Shown piece after piece: positions 1 to 8,530 of a DNA stretch of 64,000 nt (position 1 is the first letter of the stretch; each line of letters begins with the position of its first letter). The notes beneath the pieces were generated by a model. It made no database searches. It saw only the letters and a program-made list of their open reading frames with translations, and was not told the origin of the DNA. Origin of the DNA: Symsagittifera roscoffensis (taxonomy: Eukaryota; Xenacoelomorpha; Acoela; Convolutidae); contig NC_087064.1 of the NCBI RefSeq assembly GCF_963678635.1, positions 17,229,802 to 17,293,801 on the forward strand, read 5' to 3'. A program made the position numbers and the translations under genes.

Positions 1-1
1 A

Positions 2-3000
2 AATGCAGTAACAGCAAATTTGATTTTAAACATAGGACCTGAACCAATTAACACGCCACTACATCAAAACTGGATACATCGACGCACAGCGTTGATACAA
101 ACAACCTTAGATGGCGCAGCCCAAAAATGGTTTTCAGTACTACCTCTAGAAATAAAATCAAACTGGAAAAGATTTACACAAGAATTTTCAAAAATGTTTG
201 ACTCCGAAAGAAACAAACAACAACAAAGAGTTTTATGTAATGAAATTCGTAGATTACCAAACGAAACCATCAAGCAAATAGCAGTACGAATCGAAACACT
301 AGTTCGAAAAGCATACTCACTAAATACACATGACTATAAAAACACAAAGATGACAGAAATCTTAATGATGACCTTAACACCACAATTAAGGAAAATAGCA
401 ATAAAAAAGAGAGCATCCCATCCTTCTTCAATTCGAGAACCCGATTTAGATTTTCGAAAACTAGTAGACAAATTAGAACAAGCAGAAATCACGATGAAAC
501 TAGAAGAAACGGAAAATCTGAAATTACAATACGTTAACAAAATTGAAACGACTTCCACTAATATTAATAATATACAGGAATCAGAAACAGACCTCGTTGA
601 AAAAATCACTGAAATACTCAATATTTACGAAAAGAACCCGAACTTTAAAGGCAAACCATCTTTCAAAAAATGGTGTAATTATTGCCGCCGATACGGACAT
701 AGTATTTCCGAATGTAGACAAAAACAGCAAGATAGTCAAAATAAACCTCAAAAATACAAAGAACCAAATAAATCATTCTATCAATACATGAAAAAAGATC
801 AAAATCTACCGAACAAAACAGTTCACAGCAACAACAGTTCAGGAAAACCACTCCCGAACAATACAAATTATACAAGAAATCAATCACCATATAACTCAAG
901 TTATAGAGGAAGATCACCAGAACGAAGAAACACGTATAATCCATCACAAAATCACTACAATAGACCAAATAGTAGAAATAACTACTCCAGATCAAATTCA
1001 AATACACAACGATTTGTTTCTAGATCTAATTCCCAATCAAGAAATAACTACTATCCAAACAACCAATCACGAAATTCATCATACAATAGGAATAGAAACT
1101 ACTCCTATAATAGAAATAGAAGTTATTCAAACAACCGAAACCAGAATTACCCGAATAATCGATCAAGAAATAACTCATATAATAGATCGAACTATAACAG
1201 ACCAAACAATAATTACCAAAACAGATCGCGAAATAATTCACAAAATCGACACCCAAGTTATAATAATCGTTATAGAAATTATTCCCAATCACCACATAGG
1301 AATAATAATAACTATAATAATTCTAATAATCGTCACAGAAGCAGTACACCTAAACATCAAAGACAAATCAATCAAGTACAAGCTAACCCAGAAACAACAT
1401 CAGACCCTCCAGGTATTGATGACACAGTAACTGATACGTTACAACTCAATCAAATAAACTGTATATCATCAGATTCAGAAAGTGATACTGAAAACACTCT
1501 TGCTATCAATATGATAAAAGTCGAAAATGACTATGAATCTGTCATATATGAACAACCCTTTCCATCACATATATATGAAAATCAATCAGAATTTCTTCAA
1601 AATAATTACACTACACCCATAAATTCCACACCAACGACGCAAGAAACAAATGAGATAAACACTACAAATCAAACCAATAAAAATACCAAAACAAAATGCT
1701 TGAATACAAACCACATTTATCAAAATATACAAAAAGAACAACCCAAAGAAAAAATTTGGACAATACCATTTCTCTTAGAAAGCCCAAGAAATAAAGAATT
1801 TCAACCACCAGACCTTGAAATAGATTTTTTAATTGATTCAGGAGCAGAATCAAACATAATAAACATTCCCACATGGAATGAAATAAAAACTTTACATCCA
1901 AAGCTAACACCTCTTGAAACCTCCAGTAAGCTAGCAACAGCACAAGGATCAACATTGATAAACTACGGAAAAATCCAATTATTTCTCCTCCCTACCAGAA
2001 CAATGGAGCAAAGCAAAATTTTAAATAAGCCATTTAAACAAATATTTCATATCACTGATATTAAATATAATATCATTGGAATACCATTTATTTCGAAGTA
2101 TATACCAACAATTAACATACTAAATAGTAAAATATTAATCAAAGATAAATATACAAAAACAAAAGAAACATCCTTAACATTTTTTCAAAGATTAAATAAA
2201 CAACCACCATTTTTTTCAAAATTTTATTCGATATTTAACCAACAAAGAAAACACCTGAAACCACTATCAGGAAACATCTATAATTTTTCAATCAAACAAG
2301 TTCACCAATATGATAAAGAACAAAACAAACAAAAGTTTTATATGTCAGATTTTGAATTCAAACCTATTCATAAATTTTTCAAAATCACAATCTCTTCAAT
2401 AAAATATTTGAAAAATTCGAATTCCGATATCATTTCCTTACATGTCTATAATAATACACCTTACCAAGTAACATTACCTTTAGGACTTTTAGGATATTGT
2501 GAAACCAACGCTACAATATCACCAATACACGAAAAAGCCTATCGCGTAAATAATATACTCCAATTACTAGATATTTGCCAATCTACAATTCTTAATGAAG
2601 AATTATCTATAAATAATATAATAAGTAACGAAAACAGAAATACGGATTATTTCACAAAAACTCCATATTTCAAACCTACATTCAACATAAGTAACTACAC
2701 AGCAGACCAACAGAAATTTTTAACAATGTTTAATTTCCAACATTCACAAATAACACAAGACGAATTCGAAAAATTAGCCAAACAGCTAATTAAATATTCA
2801 TCAGTCTATGCAACATCAAAATTCGATGTTGGAAAAATCAGTTCATCACTACATCTCCCGTTAAAACCAGACGCAGTTTTCAAAAAACAGAGAGCAAGTA
2901 AAGTACCAATTCACTTACATGATAAAGTAAACAGATTACTCGATATTTTAGAACAGTACAATATTATATCACCAGTTAATAAAGAAGAACAACCAAAAGG

Positions 3001-3175
3001 CAACACATTCATCAACCCCGTTATCATTCTAGCTAAAGGAGAATCATTAAAAATCGTTCTCGACGCTAGATACCTCAATTCACTCATAGATGAATCAAAA
3101 TGTAATTGGCCCATTGAACCAATACAAGTTATTTTAACAAAAATAATGGCAAATACTTCACAACCGCCGATATGA
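2..3175 (+). CDS. gag-pro: Gag-protease with N-terminal part of reverse transcriptase (5' partial)
   Basis: The frame is open to the first base, so the true start is upstream; no in-frame ATG marks a start here. A Retrotrans_gag-like capsid region (W and F residues, bases 100-420) is followed by a CCHC zinc knuckle CNYCRRYGHSISEC at about 674-715, which would bind genomic RNA. A very long Asn/Arg/Ser/Tyr-rich linker (about 840-1370) follows. The aspartic protease motif LIDSGAES lies at about 1829-1852. After another spacer the RT N-terminal part starts near 2820 and includes NPVIILAKG and VLDARYLNS. The ORF stops at 3173-3175 just as the first catalytic motif of RT would be read, while the neighbouring frame continues the domain. 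A capsid-nucleocapsid-protease polyprotein is clear; cleavage sites are not. Confidence 0.88.
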   Translation, partial: NAVTANLILNIGPEPINTPLHQNWIHRRTALIQTTLDGAAQKWFSVLPLEIKSNWKRFTQEFSKMFDSERNKQQQRVLCNEIRRLPNETIKQIAVRIETLVRKAYSLNTHDYKNTKMTEILMMTLTPQLRKIAIKKRASHPSSIREPDLDFRKLVDKLEQAEITMKLEETENLKLQYVNKIETTSTNINNIQESETDLVEKITEILNIYEKNPNFKGKPSFKKWCNYCRRYGHSISECRQKQQDSQNKPQKYKEPNKSFYQYMKKDQNLPNKTVHSNNSSGKPLPNNTNYTRNQSPYNSSYRGRSPERRNTYNPSQNHYNRPNSRNNYSRSNSNTQRFVSRSNSQSRNNYYPNNQSRNSSYNRNRNYSYNRNRSYSNNRNQNYPNNRSRNNSYNRSNYNRPNNNYQNRSRNNSQNRHPSYNNRYRNYSQSPHRNNNNYNNSNNRHRSSTPKHQRQINQVQANPETTSDPPGIDDTVTDTLQLNQINCISSDSESDTENTLAINMIKVENDYESVIYEQPFPSHIYENQSEFLQNNYTTPINSTPTTQETNEINTTNQTNKNTKTKCLNTNHIYQNIQKEQPKEKIWTIPFLLESPRNKEFQPPDLEIDFLIDSGAESNIINIPTWNEIKTLHPKLTPLETSSKLATAQGSTLINYGKIQLFLLPTRTMEQSKILNKPFKQIFHITDIKYNIIGIPFISKYIPTINILNSKILIKDKYTKTKETSLTFFQRLNKQPPFFSKFYSIFNQQRKHLKPLSGNIYNFSIKQVHQYDKEQNKQKFYMSDFEFKPIHKFFKITISSIKYLKNSNSDIISLHVYNNTPYQVTLPLGLLGYCETNATISPIHEKAYRVNNILQLLDICQSTILNEELSINNIISNENRNTDYFTKTPYFKPTFNISNYTADQQKFLTMFNFQHSQITQDEFEKLAKQLIKYSSVYATSKFDVGKISSSLHLPLKPDAVFKKQRASKVPIHLHDKVNRLLDILEQYNIISPVNKEEQPKGNTFINPVIILAKGESLKIVLDARYLNSLIDESKCNWPIEPIQVILTKIMANTSQPPI

Positions 3176-6100
3176 ATAGTGCATACAATCAAATGCCACT
3201 AGATGAACAATCACGACGTTTAACACAATTTGTTATCGGAAACCAACAATATGAATTCAACCGCTTATTCTATGGAATATCCATAGGACCAGCAGCATTT
3301 TCAGCTTTTATGAGCAAAATTTTTAGACCACTAATACTCAAGAAAAACGCAATCACCTATCTAGACGATGTTTTTATGCAATCACAAACAAAAGACGAAA
3401 TGTTCAGTGTTTTAGAAAAATATCACCAAATACTTCAGAACGAAAATCTGAAGGCCGCCCCCGATAAATCACACTTCTTTTTGACAAGAGTTAAATTCTT
3501 AGGACATAACATAGAAAGAAAAACAATCACTCCACTGAAATCACGCATTGACGCTATTCAAAAACTTCAACCACCAACAAATAAAAAGAAAATCCAAGAA
3601 TTCCTTGGAATGTTAAACTTTTTAAGTAAATATGTTTATAAAATGCAATTATATCTACGACCATTTTATAACATCCTTAGACAACAAAATAACTTTGAAT
3701 GGAATACAGAACATCAAGCACGATTCGAAGAAATAAAGAAACTTTTAACTGAACAAATTTCAAATACAATTCCAGACCCTGATCAACCATTTTATGCAAT
3801 GTGCGATGCTTCGAACTTTGGCATCGGCGCAGCATTATTACAATCACATAATGGTACAAACAAAATGAACCTTATATCAGCAAACTCCCGATTATTCACT
3901 CAAGCAGAGCTACGACTCTCAACCCTAATGAGAGAATGTACAGCCATAATCTATACACTTACAGAATATGAATTTCTGATACTTGGATCAAAACATCCCA
4001 CAGTTTTATTCACAGACCACAAACCAATCATTTTTCTTTTCACACAAAAATCTAACCCAAACCACCGAGTTTACAGATTTCAATTAATTCTAATGAAGTT
4101 TCCAAACTTACATATAGTTTGGACTGCAGGAAAAAATCTTGCATTACCAGACACCTTAAGTCGAAATACACCACCTGAATTACTTACACGAAAAACAACA
4201 GTTGAAATACCCAAAAACATAAAATTCTACCTTGCAGAAAACGAAACATCACCTCGATTAGAATGCAAACATGCAGTAAAAACTGATATTGAACAATCAC
4301 AAATAAATAATTTACAACATTTCCCACTTTATTTAGATTGTCAAAATAATCATTATGAAGTTGATCTACTTGGAACATCAACTTTCAAACCAATCCCATA
4401 TTCTCAATGGATAAAAAGTAACACCCAACAAAAACGAACAAAACAACACCTACCTAAGAAAGACCATTTTCCACTAATCGAAAAAGAAGATTTAACTGAT
4501 AAAATAAATTTATCAGGACCACAAACAAATGATTCAAAATACACAATAAATCAAGTTTTTGACCTTCACGACCCACTTGATACAATACCCTTATCTAAAT
4601 TAGAAATCGAAAACATTTTTCTCCCCCCAACAGATACGATTACAATTTCAACACTGAAACAATATCAAAATCTTGACCCAGTAATTCGACAACTGAAATC
4701 ATGGCACAAATATAAAACTAAACCTATCAAAGCAGATTCAACCATTCTAGGAAACAAAACACTCCTCCGATACTTTCGCAAATTTAACAACACAACAATT
4801 AACGAAAAAACAGACCTTTTAGAGTATAACCTAAATGAATCTACAGTTCCCTGTCCCCCTATAAGTATGATTCTTATAGCTTTTAATATTTCACATACAC
4901 AAAATATTAAAGGACACTCTGGATCAGAAAAAACATATTCAAATTTTATACAAAATTTTTACTTCCCAAATGCACCGATTTGGATAAAAGTACTATGCAA
5001 TGATTGTATAGTATGTCAACTGAATAAACCTTACCCAAATCAAAAACAAATAGCACAAAAACAAGATTTTAAAGGACAAAGTTTGTACTTTAATCACCGT
5101 ATCTCATTTGATACTAAAGGACCAATTTCACCCTCATCAGAAGGAAACTCCTACATTATGGTAATTGTTGACGCATTTACACATTATGTAGCACTTAACC
5201 CAGTACCACATTGTAACGCTTATTACGCTTACACAACACTCTATGAACACTGGATAGCAAAATTCGGACTACCAGAAATTTTAGTTACAGACAACGGTAC
5301 AGAATTCATAAATAATGAAATTATCACACTATGTCATTTATATAACATTAAACACAAACCACGTACATCTCATGCACCTTGGACAAACGGCTTAGTCGAA
5401 GGTATGAACCGATCACTGCAAGAATATCTTAGATGTATCATCAACGGAAATGATACAAAATATACCGAATGGTCAGCAGATGTAAAATTATTTCCCTTAG
5501 CATATAATTCACAAATCACGACAACTTTAGGAATGTCACCATATGAAATGGTTTTCAACCAAAAGCCACGCAAACCAATAATGTTTACAGCAAATTCCCA
5601 TAAAAACGCACAAGGTTATTGTCAACCAACTAAAGACTCAATTTGTTATAACCTACCTTTACATACACACGATGAAGATCATTTTCATCACCCACAAATT
5701 CTTAAATTAGCCTCCGGTACACACACCGAATGGATTTTAAATAGAGATAAGAAACACAATGAAATTTACCAAAAAATAACGAAAAAGTTATTACAAAGAC
5801 AAAACATAAATGAACAAATCAATTCACGTTTTACACCAGCTTCCGATTTAAAAATTGGAACATTTGTTTTAATACCTAATTTTAATACTCAAAAAGGAAT
5901 TTCTAAAAAATTACAACCCCTCCGAAAAGGACCCTACCAAATAATTGCAAAACCCACTGATGTCACATATAAAATTACCGACTCAAACAAAAAAGAAATC
6001 GTTCAACATCGAAACAACCTATTACCTTATTACCCAAAAGAATACGCACTCCGCGAATTAACCCAATTATATTCTTTCACAGGATTAAAAATCATTCAAA

Positions 6101-6372
6101 ATGAACCACATCTGAAAAACACAGAACAAAATGATAACCCCACCGAAAATCAAAACACAAAACCAACCGCCACCAAGAACAATACACAAAACCATAAAGA
6201 ATCTCCAAAACAAAGAAAAAATAGAAAAATGACAGAACAAATAATACCCCAAGAAGAAATAGACAAATCTGAACATAGAAAAACAACAAGACTCCGAAAT
6301 CAACCACGTAAAAACTACAAAATGTTCATCCCCCAATCTAAATTATTAAAGAAAGTAGAATTTAAAAAGTAA
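3142..6372 (+). CDS. pol: Pol: reverse transcriptase, RNase H, integrase (split from Gag-Pro by a frame change)
   Basis: The RT continues in the -1 frame relative to the upstream ORF. The first catalytic aspartate is in ADMNSAYNQMPL (D codon 3169) and the YLDD motif is at 3358-3369. RNase H has CDAS (D at 3804) and later TDHK. Integrase has a zinc-binding N-terminal segment (GHSG near 4915, CNDCIVC near 4996-5016). Its DDE triad is at 5110 (ISFDTKG), 5290 (VTDNGTEF) and 5398 (GLVEGMNR), with 35 residues between the second D and the E. A GPYQI motif near 5931 is the GPY/F module of Ty3/gypsy integrases, and the C-terminal tail is basic. The ATG at 3172 follows the catalytic D directly, so it cannot be the functional start. 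I place the coding start at the A-run where the frame changes. Confidence 0.9.
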   Translation, partial: NNGKYFTTADMNSAYNQMPLDEQSRRLTQFVIGNQQYEFNRLFYGISIGPAAFSAFMSKIFRPLILKKNAITYLDDVFMQSQTKDEMFSVLEKYHQILQNENLKAAPDKSHFFLTRVKFLGHNIERKTITPLKSRIDAIQKLQPPTNKKKIQEFLGMLNFLSKYVYKMQLYLRPFYNILRQQNNFEWNTEHQARFEEIKKLLTEQISNTIPDPDQPFYAMCDASNFGIGAALLQSHNGTNKMNLISANSRLFTQAELRLSTLMRECTAIIYTLTEYEFLILGSKHPTVLFTDHKPIIFLFTQKSNPNHRVYRFQLILMKFPNLHIVWTAGKNLALPDTLSRNTPPELLTRKTTVEIPKNIKFYLAENETSPRLECKHAVKTDIEQSQINNLQHFPLYLDCQNNHYEVDLLGTSTFKPIPYSQWIKSNTQQKRTKQHLPKKDHFPLIEKEDLTDKINLSGPQTNDSKYTINQVFDLHDPLDTIPLSKLEIENIFLPPTDTITISTLKQYQNLDPVIRQLKSWHKYKTKPIKADSTILGNKTLLRYFRKFNNTTINEKTDLLEYNLNESTVPCPPISMILIAFNISHTQNIKGHSGSEKTYSNFIQNFYFPNAPIWIKVLCNDCIVCQLNKPYPNQKQIAQKQDFKGQSLYFNHRISFDTKGPISPSSEGNSYIMVIVDAFTHYVALNPVPHCNAYYAYTTLYEHWIAKFGLPEILVTDNGTEFINNEIITLCHLYNIKHKPRTSHAPWTNGLVEGMNRSLQEYLRCIINGNDTKYTEWSADVKLFPLAYNSQITTTLGMSPYEMVFNQKPRKPIMFTANSHKNAQGYCQPTKDSICYNLPLHTHDEDHFHHPQILKLASGTHTEWILNRDKKHNEIYQKITKKLLQRQNINEQINSRFTPASDLKIGTFVLIPNFNTQKGISKKLQPLRKGPYQIIAKPTDVTYKITDSNKKEIVQHRNNLLPYYPKEYALRELTQLYSFTGLKIIQNEPHLKNTEQNDNPTENQNTKPTATKNNTQNHKESPKQRKNRKMTEQIIPQEEIDKSEHRKTTRLRNQPRKNYKMFIPQSKLLKKVEFKK

Positions 6373-6972
6373 TTTTAAGATTTCATACTTCACAATCTTG
6401 AAACCTCCGTAACATTTTTCATTTCAATTTTTCAAAATAACATGCTCACAAGTACGCAATAATTCTAGTTCATAATAGACCAATAGGATTCATCCAATCC
6501 GCCACCTTCTCTAACTCAAACTAAGATCAATTAGACGAATAATCTAGAACTCCAGGCACATCTCTAACTATAACTTTACAACCTCCAGGTCAAAAATAAG
6601 CAAACCACTCCAACTTGACAGATAAAATAAACATCACCATAATACCGTACCCCTCCCTTATCTAATAACCCAAAGATCAACAATATTTCCCCAACTCAGA
6701 CCACGAATACCCCCAAAACAAATTTGATAACTTAGCCTAAAGTAACAAAATGAAGATTTTAATTAGCCTAAAGTATAAAAATCTCACCATACCCCGGATC
6801 ATTTGACAAACAAAAATAAAGAAAAAGACGACCTCCCAGTCACCATGAAAATTGCCCCCAACAATTTTTTACAAAACTCAACCCACTTGTCAAAAAACTA
6901 ATAAATAATTCGACCACACTAGAAAATCGCCTCAAACAGCAAAAAATATTCGACCAAAAGATCATTTCTTAA
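6373..6972 (+). other. Non-coding gap between pol and the accessory ORFs
   Basis: About 600 bases without a convincing ORF. A 12-bp word TAGCCTAAAGTA occurs twice near 6735-6775. The segment is where a subgenomic splice acceptor or internal promoter for the downstream genes might lie, but I see no strong consensus site. Confidence 0.4.
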
Positions 6973-7203
6973 ATGCTTTTCTCTCAAACAGTCGCTCAAA
7001 TACTTATAAATTTTAAACATTTTTTTTCAATACTTGAAGCTTTTATAATATTTCTTTTTGATCTACTTGAATCTTTTCTCATAATCTTAATCATTTTTTG
7101 TAACATTTTTTTAATTTTCTACACAATACTCGAACTATTCCTCCAACTTTCCAAAACCCTTGAATATATCCACAGGTACGATTTTAACAACTTGTCTAAA
7201 TGA
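6973..7203 (+). CDS. Small hydrophobic protein A of the retroelement, 76 aa
   Basis: Not a family I recognise. It begins at an ATG in a T-rich island that contrasts with the A/C-rich, T-poor + strand of the rest of the element. The product is mostly Leu, Ile and Phe, with a continuous hydrophobic stretch at about residues 20-60 able to span a membrane once or twice, and a short polar C-terminus. The stop codon overlaps the next ORF's ATG as ATGA (7200-7203). Role unknown: a small membrane protein (viroporin-like) or a chance ORF in T-rich DNA are both possible. The overlap and the following hydrophobic ORF argue mildly for a real gene. No matching sequence is visible in the broken second copy, which starts further downstream. 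Confidence 0.4.
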   Translation: MLFSQTVAQILINFKHFFSILEAFIIFLFDLLESFLIILIIFCNIFLIFYTILELFLQLSKTLEYIHRYDFNNLSK

Positions 7204-7388
7204 TACGAACAATTTTCAGTAGAACTGATATTTTTTTATTGTTTGTAATTTTCATAACATTTCTATCATCCCTCATTTTGACCATATGTAAATGCATAAA
7301 GAAAGCAATCATCACATTTGCCCTAGCAACAATTTTTTTAATTATTTTTTTGGAAGAATATTATAATAAACATAAACCTTCCCACTAA
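7200..7388 (+). CDS. Small membrane protein B of the retroelement, 62 aa
   Basis: Begins with the ATG inside the ATGA that ends the previous ORF. It has two predicted membrane segments, about residues 10-30 (FLLFVIFITFLSSLILTI) and 37-51 (ITFALATIFLIIF), separated by the basic, Cys-containing loop CKCIKK. The C-terminus is short and charged (EEYYNKHKPSH). A two-TM hairpin with a basic loop is the shape of small viral ion-channel-like proteins, but that is only a shape argument. It lies six bases before the ATG-less ORF opens. The alternative is a spurious ORF in a T-rich island. Confidence 0.42.
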   Translation: MIRTIFSRTDIFLLFVIFITFLSSLILTICKCIKKAIITFALATIFLIIFLEEYYNKHKPSH

Positions 7389-7393
7389 AGTAA

Positions 7394-8530
7394 CAATTCA
7401 AAAATCCATCAAAAATTGCTACCCAACAGTCACAGAATCAGTCTCCACCGACATCATCCCAAAATAACCAAACACCACCTTCAACTACTCAAAATCCTCC
7501 AACATCTACACGAATTTCTTTTCAAGACAATCCATACACTTTTGAAGAACGGCACGCTCGTTTATCTGAACCACTAGAACCAGTTCAACGACAAGCATCC
7601 CTAAGTGAACCAACATATAATCTTTACCCAACACTACCACAAGAACTAAGTAGAATACGAAACCTTAGTCAAAACCAAAACACAACAGAAATAGATAGAC
7701 AAATTATACATCCTCGACGAAACAGAAATTTTCAAACTCCCCGAGTTCATTTTGATATACCTCAATCCCCATCACAAACCACTCCAGAAAACACCACTGG
7801 TATCACACCAGAAACTCCTACACTTTTTTCACAACGAAGCACTTCAAGTCTCCCCTCAGACTACTTAGGTTCAACACCAACATCTGAACAAGCACGAGAA
7901 AATCCTTTTAACCCCCCAAACCTAACATCACGACTTCCATATTGGACTACACATTCATTTACACAAGGTGAACCAAATTTAGTCAATGACCCCATAGATA
8001 TTTCTACGGATACAACAACATCCTCATCACTACCAGAAACATTATCACTACCATCAACACCATCAATAAGCCAATTTTCACCACCACCTTTTAACTTAAA
8101 TTTTCCAAATAATCTCGACGCCAGATATCGAGAACAATCATCAATAATTATTCCTTTAAGATTAGATTGGAATACATTCACAGCACCTCCACCATTATTT
8201 GGACAACATCAAGAAAGTAACCGCCTCCATAACTGGGCACTTAATAGATTACAATATCGCCAAGATATTCACAACGATATCCGTGATCACAATATTCAAA
8301 TACTCCAACAAAACAGTTTACAATTAAAATTTGAAATCACAGTTAAGTTAAATAACATTACCCAACATCCCTACCCATTAAATCCACCTAACATAACAGC
8401 TCAATCACTACCACCACCGTTTATAACTACTGAAGTAATATATAAATACGACAGATACACCAAAAACACAATTGGTTACATTACATTTTATAACCCATAC
8501 TCAGGATTATCATACACATGTATATTCTAA
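7394..8530 (+). CDS. Methionine-free ORF, 378 codons, Pro/Ser/Thr/Gln-rich protein with conserved C-terminus
   Basis: Reading from the codon after the TAA at 7391-7393 gives 378 sense codons to the TAA at 8528-8530 with no stop and no ATG codon in frame. The product is rich in Pro, Ser, Thr, Asn and Gln and looks disordered for about 230 residues. From about residue 235 it looks more folded (LRLDWNTF, LHNWALNRLQYRQD) and ends in YDRYTKNTIGYITFYNPYSG and a short Cys-containing tail. The last 60 or so codons have a matching coding segment at 46,925-47,151, with mostly third-position changes near the end, so the frame was under protein-level selection. It overlaps the envelope ATG by 13 nt. The start must come from splicing to an upstream exon or from a non-AUG codon; candidate acceptors are the AGs at 7428-7429, 7434-7435 and 7440-7441. 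Function unknown. Confidence 0.75.
   Translation, partial: QFKNPSKIATQQSQNQSPPTSSQNNQTPPSTTQNPPTSTRISFQDNPYTFEERHARLSEPLEPVQRQASLSEPTYNLYPTLPQELSRIRNLSQNQNTTEIDRQIIHPRRNRNFQTPRVHFDIPQSPSQTTPENTTGITPETPTLFSQRSTSSLPSDYLGSTPTSEQARENPFNPPNLTSRLPYWTTHSFTQGEPNLVNDPIDISTDTTTSSSLPETLSLPSTPSISQFSPPPFNLNFPNNLDARYREQSSIIIPLRLDWNTFTAPPPLFGQHQESNRLHNWALNRLQYRQDIHNDIRDHNIQILQQNSLQLKFEITVKLNNITQHPYPLNPPNITAQSLPPPFITTEVIYKYDRYTKNTIGYITFYNPYSGLSYTCIF

Noticed and set aside
543-1430. ORFs at 543-791 and 1014-1430 inside Gag
   Set aside because: They are alternative-frame shadows of the Gag linker. Repetitive NNR/NYS codons leave other frames open, giving Ile/Thr-rich nonsense.
3139-3145. Programmed -1 slippery site in the A-run
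   Set aside because: In the Gag-Pro frame the bases do not fit X XXY YYZ, and a shift inside the RT domain would be without precedent that I know of.
3172-3175. ATGA at the Gag-Pro/Pol junction as a termination-reinitiation site
   Set aside because: The ATG lies immediately after RT's first catalytic aspartate, and the same frame reads on as RT upstream of it. The overlap is a by-product of a frame break.
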